From IDS-8 sp964491485 (lineage in GTDB: Bacteria > Pseudomonadota > Gammaproteobacteria > Steroidobacterales > Woeseiaceae): DNA of 17,897 bases. The notes below the pieces were generated by a model, which saw only the letters and a list, made by a program, of their open reading frames with translations, made no database searches and was not told the DNA's origin. The stretch spans positions 1 through 17,897 of the forward strand of contig CAZBGV010000074.1 in the NCBI GenBank assembly GCA_964491485.1. Reading direction: 5' to 3'. Each line of letters begins with the position of its first letter. The first letter of the stretch is position 1. The position numbers and the translations under genes are program-made. Positions 16,083-17,897 of the stretch are shown here, piece after piece.

Positions 16083-16172
16083 GGCCCGACGATACGTCTT
16101 CGCCCCGGACGGTGTCTGTGAGCCAGGGCACAAATCCCCGGCGTCGTCGGCCGCCGCCGGCGGCCGGAATGC

Positions 16173-16200
16173 TTGTTTTCTGCCCGGACAGAGATACATT
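16173..16200 (+). promoter_or_regulatory. Possible promoter of the OmpA-family gene
   Basis: TTGTTT (16173-16178) and TACATT (16195-16200) are 16 bases apart and match the sigma-70 consensus at three and four of six positions. They lie about 64 bases before the ATG in the divergent intergenic region. An 8-bp inverted repeat (16149-16165) sits just upstream and could be a binding site. This is a consensus match only. Confidence 0.3.
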
Positions 16201-16263
16201 CCACAGTTTTGCCGTGCCCCATTCGGTAGTTTTTGTGATTCCGACCGCAGCGGAACCCGGAAA

Positions 16264-17727
16264 ATGGCTCTGAAAAACGCTTATTTCGCCTGCATCGCGC
16301 TGCTCCTCGCCGGCCTGGCCGGCGGCGCGCTCGCCCAGGACGCGCTGAGGGAAACCTTCCTCAAGGACGCCGAGGACGCGCTCGCACGGGCCGATGCGGC
16401 CAACGCGCAACTGCTGGCGCCGAAGAGCTACAGCGAAGGCATGAAGGACTTCCAGGCCGCAGAGCAGGGGCTGGAGAAGGGCCGCAACATCGAATACGTG
16501 CGCAACAAGGCGAGCGACGCGGCCGCGCATTTCATCGAGGCCGCGGAAAAGGCGGAGCGCGCGCAAGAGGTGCTCGCGCAGGTGATGAAGAGCCGGCAGG
16601 ACGCCGCCAACGCGCGCGCGCCGGACCTCGCGCCGAAGCTGTGGGAAAGCGCGCAGCGCGAGTTCGGCGCCGCAATCCGCGAGCTCGAAGGCAACGATCA
16701 GAAGAACGCGCAGCGCAAGAGCATCGAGGCCACCTCGCTGTATCGCGAAGCGGAGCTGGTCGCGATCAAGGACCAGTACCTGAGCGAGACGCGGCAGCTG
16801 CTCGAGGCCGCCGACCGCGCGAAGGTGGAGCGTTACGCACCGATCACGCTCGGCAAGGCGCGCGAGCTGCTGGCCCAGGCCGAAAACGAGCTGAACCAGA
16901 ACCGCTACGACACGGATTTGCCGCGCAGCCTCGCGCGCCAGGCGAACTACGAGGCGAAGCACGCTCTGTACCTGTCCGAGGTCGTGCGCAAGGTGCGCGA
17001 CAACGATCTCTCCGTCGAGCAGCTGATCCTCGGCTGGGAAGAACCCCTGGCGCGCGTCGCGGATGCCGCCAACATCGTGCCGCAGATGGAGAAAGGCCCT
17101 GCCGAGCTCCAGCAACAGCTCGTGACCTACGTCGAGAACCTGCGCGAGGAGCACCAGAGCCTGCAGCAGGAAGCGGAGGCGAACCGGATCCGTATCACCG
17201 ACATGACGGAGGAAATCCGCGCCCTCGACGAGCGTCTCGGCGGCGCCACCGCGGAACGCGCGGCGCTCGTCAAGCGGCTGGAAGCGCAGGAGCGCGTCAA
17301 GGAGCAGTTCGAGAAGATCGAGAAGATGTTCACGCGCGATGAAGCGCGCGTGTTCCGCGAGGGCAACGACATCATCCTGCGCCTCGTCGGCCTGACGTTC
17401 GACAGCGGCAAGGCCGAAATCAAGCAGGAAGACTTCGACCTGCTCGCGAAGGTCGAGCGCGCCATCGACGTCTTCCCGGGCAGCGAGCTGATCATCGAGG
17501 GGCACACCGACTCGTACGGCAGCGACGAGATGAACCAGCGCCTGTCGCAGAGCCGGGCCGAGTCCGTCCAGCAGTACATGATCAACGCCATGCGCATCCC
17601 GAGCTACCGGCTCATCGCCACTGGCTACGGCGAGACGCACCCGATCGCGAACAACGAGACCGCCTCCGGCCGCGCGCAGAACCGCCGCATCGACATCGTC
17701 ATCAAGCCGAACCTCGACCAGGCCTGA
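16264..17727 (+). CDS. OmpA-family envelope protein with DUF4398-like helical region
   Basis: This 487-aa protein links the outer envelope to peptidoglycan. Residues 1-24 are a signal peptide ending ALA before Q25. Residues 30-260 are Ala/Glu-rich helices with repeated A-x-x-x-L-x-x-A spacing, similar to DUF4398 proteins. Residues about 275-355 are predicted coiled coil (EEHQSLQQEAEANRIRITDM and following). Residues 375-483 are the OmpA C-terminal domain: LTFDSGKAEIK, then IEGHTDSYGSDEMNQRLSQS and RAESVQQYM, then GYGETHPIANN, then AQNRRIDIVI, which is the peptidoglycan-binding signature. No N-terminal beta-barrel is present and no lipobox is seen, so it is probably a periplasmic or peripherally attached spacer. 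The frame is open further upstream, but the ATG at 16264 gives the signal peptide directly. Confidence 0.92.
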   Translation: MALKNAYFACIALLLAGLAGGALAQDALRETFLKDAEDALARADAANAQLLAPKSYSEGMKDFQAAEQGLEKGRNIEYVRNKASDAAAHFIEAAEKAERAQEVLAQVMKSRQDAANARAPDLAPKLWESAQREFGAAIRELEGNDQKNAQRKSIEATSLYREAELVAIKDQYLSETRQLLEAADRAKVERYAPITLGKARELLAQAENELNQNRYDTDLPRSLARQANYEAKHALYLSEVVRKVRDNDLSVEQLILGWEEPLARVADAANIVPQMEKGPAELQQQLVTYVENLREEHQSLQQEAEANRIRITDMTEEIRALDERLGGATAERAALVKRLEAQERVKEQFEKIEKMFTRDEARVFREGNDIILRLVGLTFDSGKAEIKQEDFDLLAKVERAIDVFPGSELIIEGHTDSYGSDEMNQRLSQSRAESVQQYMINAMRIPSYRLIATGYGETHPIANNETASGRAQNRRIDIVIKPNLDQA

Positions 17728-17800
17728 TCACGAACCCGCCGATCGTGGCACGCCGCCCTGGCGGCGCGTCGTTCCCGCGCGTTTGCAGCCACGCACGCCC

Positions 17801-17897
17801 CCGTAGGAGCCCGCCACGCGGGCGACCGAACGCAGCCACCATCCCCGTAGGAGCCCGCCACGCGGGCGACCGAACGCAGCCACCATCCCCGTAGGAG
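17801..17897. repeat. 44-bp tandem repeat with REP-like palindrome, cut by window end
   Basis: Two identical 44-bp units (17801-17844, 17845-17888) and the first nine bases of a third (17889-17897) are present. Each unit begins CCGTAGGAGCCCGCCACGCG and contains a GCCCGC-CAC-GCGGGC hairpin (17809-17823 in unit 1). The GTAGGAGCCCGC...GCGGGCGA core is typical of repetitive extragenic palindromes in Pseudomonas- and Xanthomonas-like genomes. The stretch just before the first unit (GCAGCCACGCACGCCC) resembles a decayed unit end. The array sits about 75 bases behind the OmpA-family gene. Confidence 0.85.

Noticed and set aside
16149..16165. Perfect 8-bp inverted repeat followed by TTTT, considered as an intrinsic terminator.
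   Set aside because: It lies in a divergent intergenic region with no gene ending into it, and the T run is about eight bases away from the stem.
17751..17766. CGCCGC-CCTG-GCGGCG hairpin behind the OmpA-family gene as a terminator.
   Set aside because: No T-tract follows the stem. The position is suitable, but the structure alone is common in such GC-rich DNA.

Overview
The window is bacterial DNA with a GC-rich backbone. Gene content points to a gammaproteobacterium of the Xanthomonadales/Nevskiales/Steroidobacter type: lipoyl synthase next to SohB, an OmpA/DUF4398-type envelope protein, an M48 lipoprotein protease, and GTAGGAGCCCGC-type palindromic repeats. The genus cannot be set from the sequence alone.

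Layout. Positions 1-1241 hold the 3' part of a hydantoinase B/oxoprolinase gene. From about 1242/1401 to 7958 lies a compact block of clearly lower GC and different codon use. It carries two long minus-strand genes of unknown function, a short membrane-protein ORF in front of them, and about 0.5 kb of decayed coding sequence. At about 7958 the GC content jumps back. There follow a solitary contractile-tail-sheath-like gene (minus), a divergent D-cysteine desulfhydrase/ACC deaminase-like gene (plus), and a long minus-strand run: lipA, sohB, an M48 lipoprotein protease, a SAM methyltransferase and an L,D-transpeptidase lipoprotein. A 65-aa minus-strand gene lies upstream of lipA and is divergent from an OmpA-family gene (plus). 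The window ends in a 44-bp tandem repeat.

Most interesting region. The low-GC block looks like a horizontally acquired two-gene system. The first product is a helical-repeat (TPR-like) protein with a PIN-type nuclease domain near its C-terminus and a second, degenerate PIN-like segment before it. Its reading frame stays open for 249 nt upstream of its only usable start, with no ATG/GTG/TTG. It runs back into an A10 homopolymer, where a 73-aa TTG-started ORF with one membrane helix ends in another frame. A matching AGRD repeat lies on each side of the A10 run, which strongly suggests one membrane-anchored protein of about 1336 aa. It would be made by slippage, or else the gene is split by a one-base indel. 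The second gene, 648 aa with no recognised domain, overlaps the first by 11 nt. A membrane-tethered nuclease with a sensor scaffold and a coupled partner is typical of conflict or defence modules, but that role is inference.

The remaining genes are ordinary housekeeping and envelope functions: lipoate synthesis, inner-membrane and periplasmic proteolysis, peptidoglycan cross-linking and peptidoglycan anchoring.
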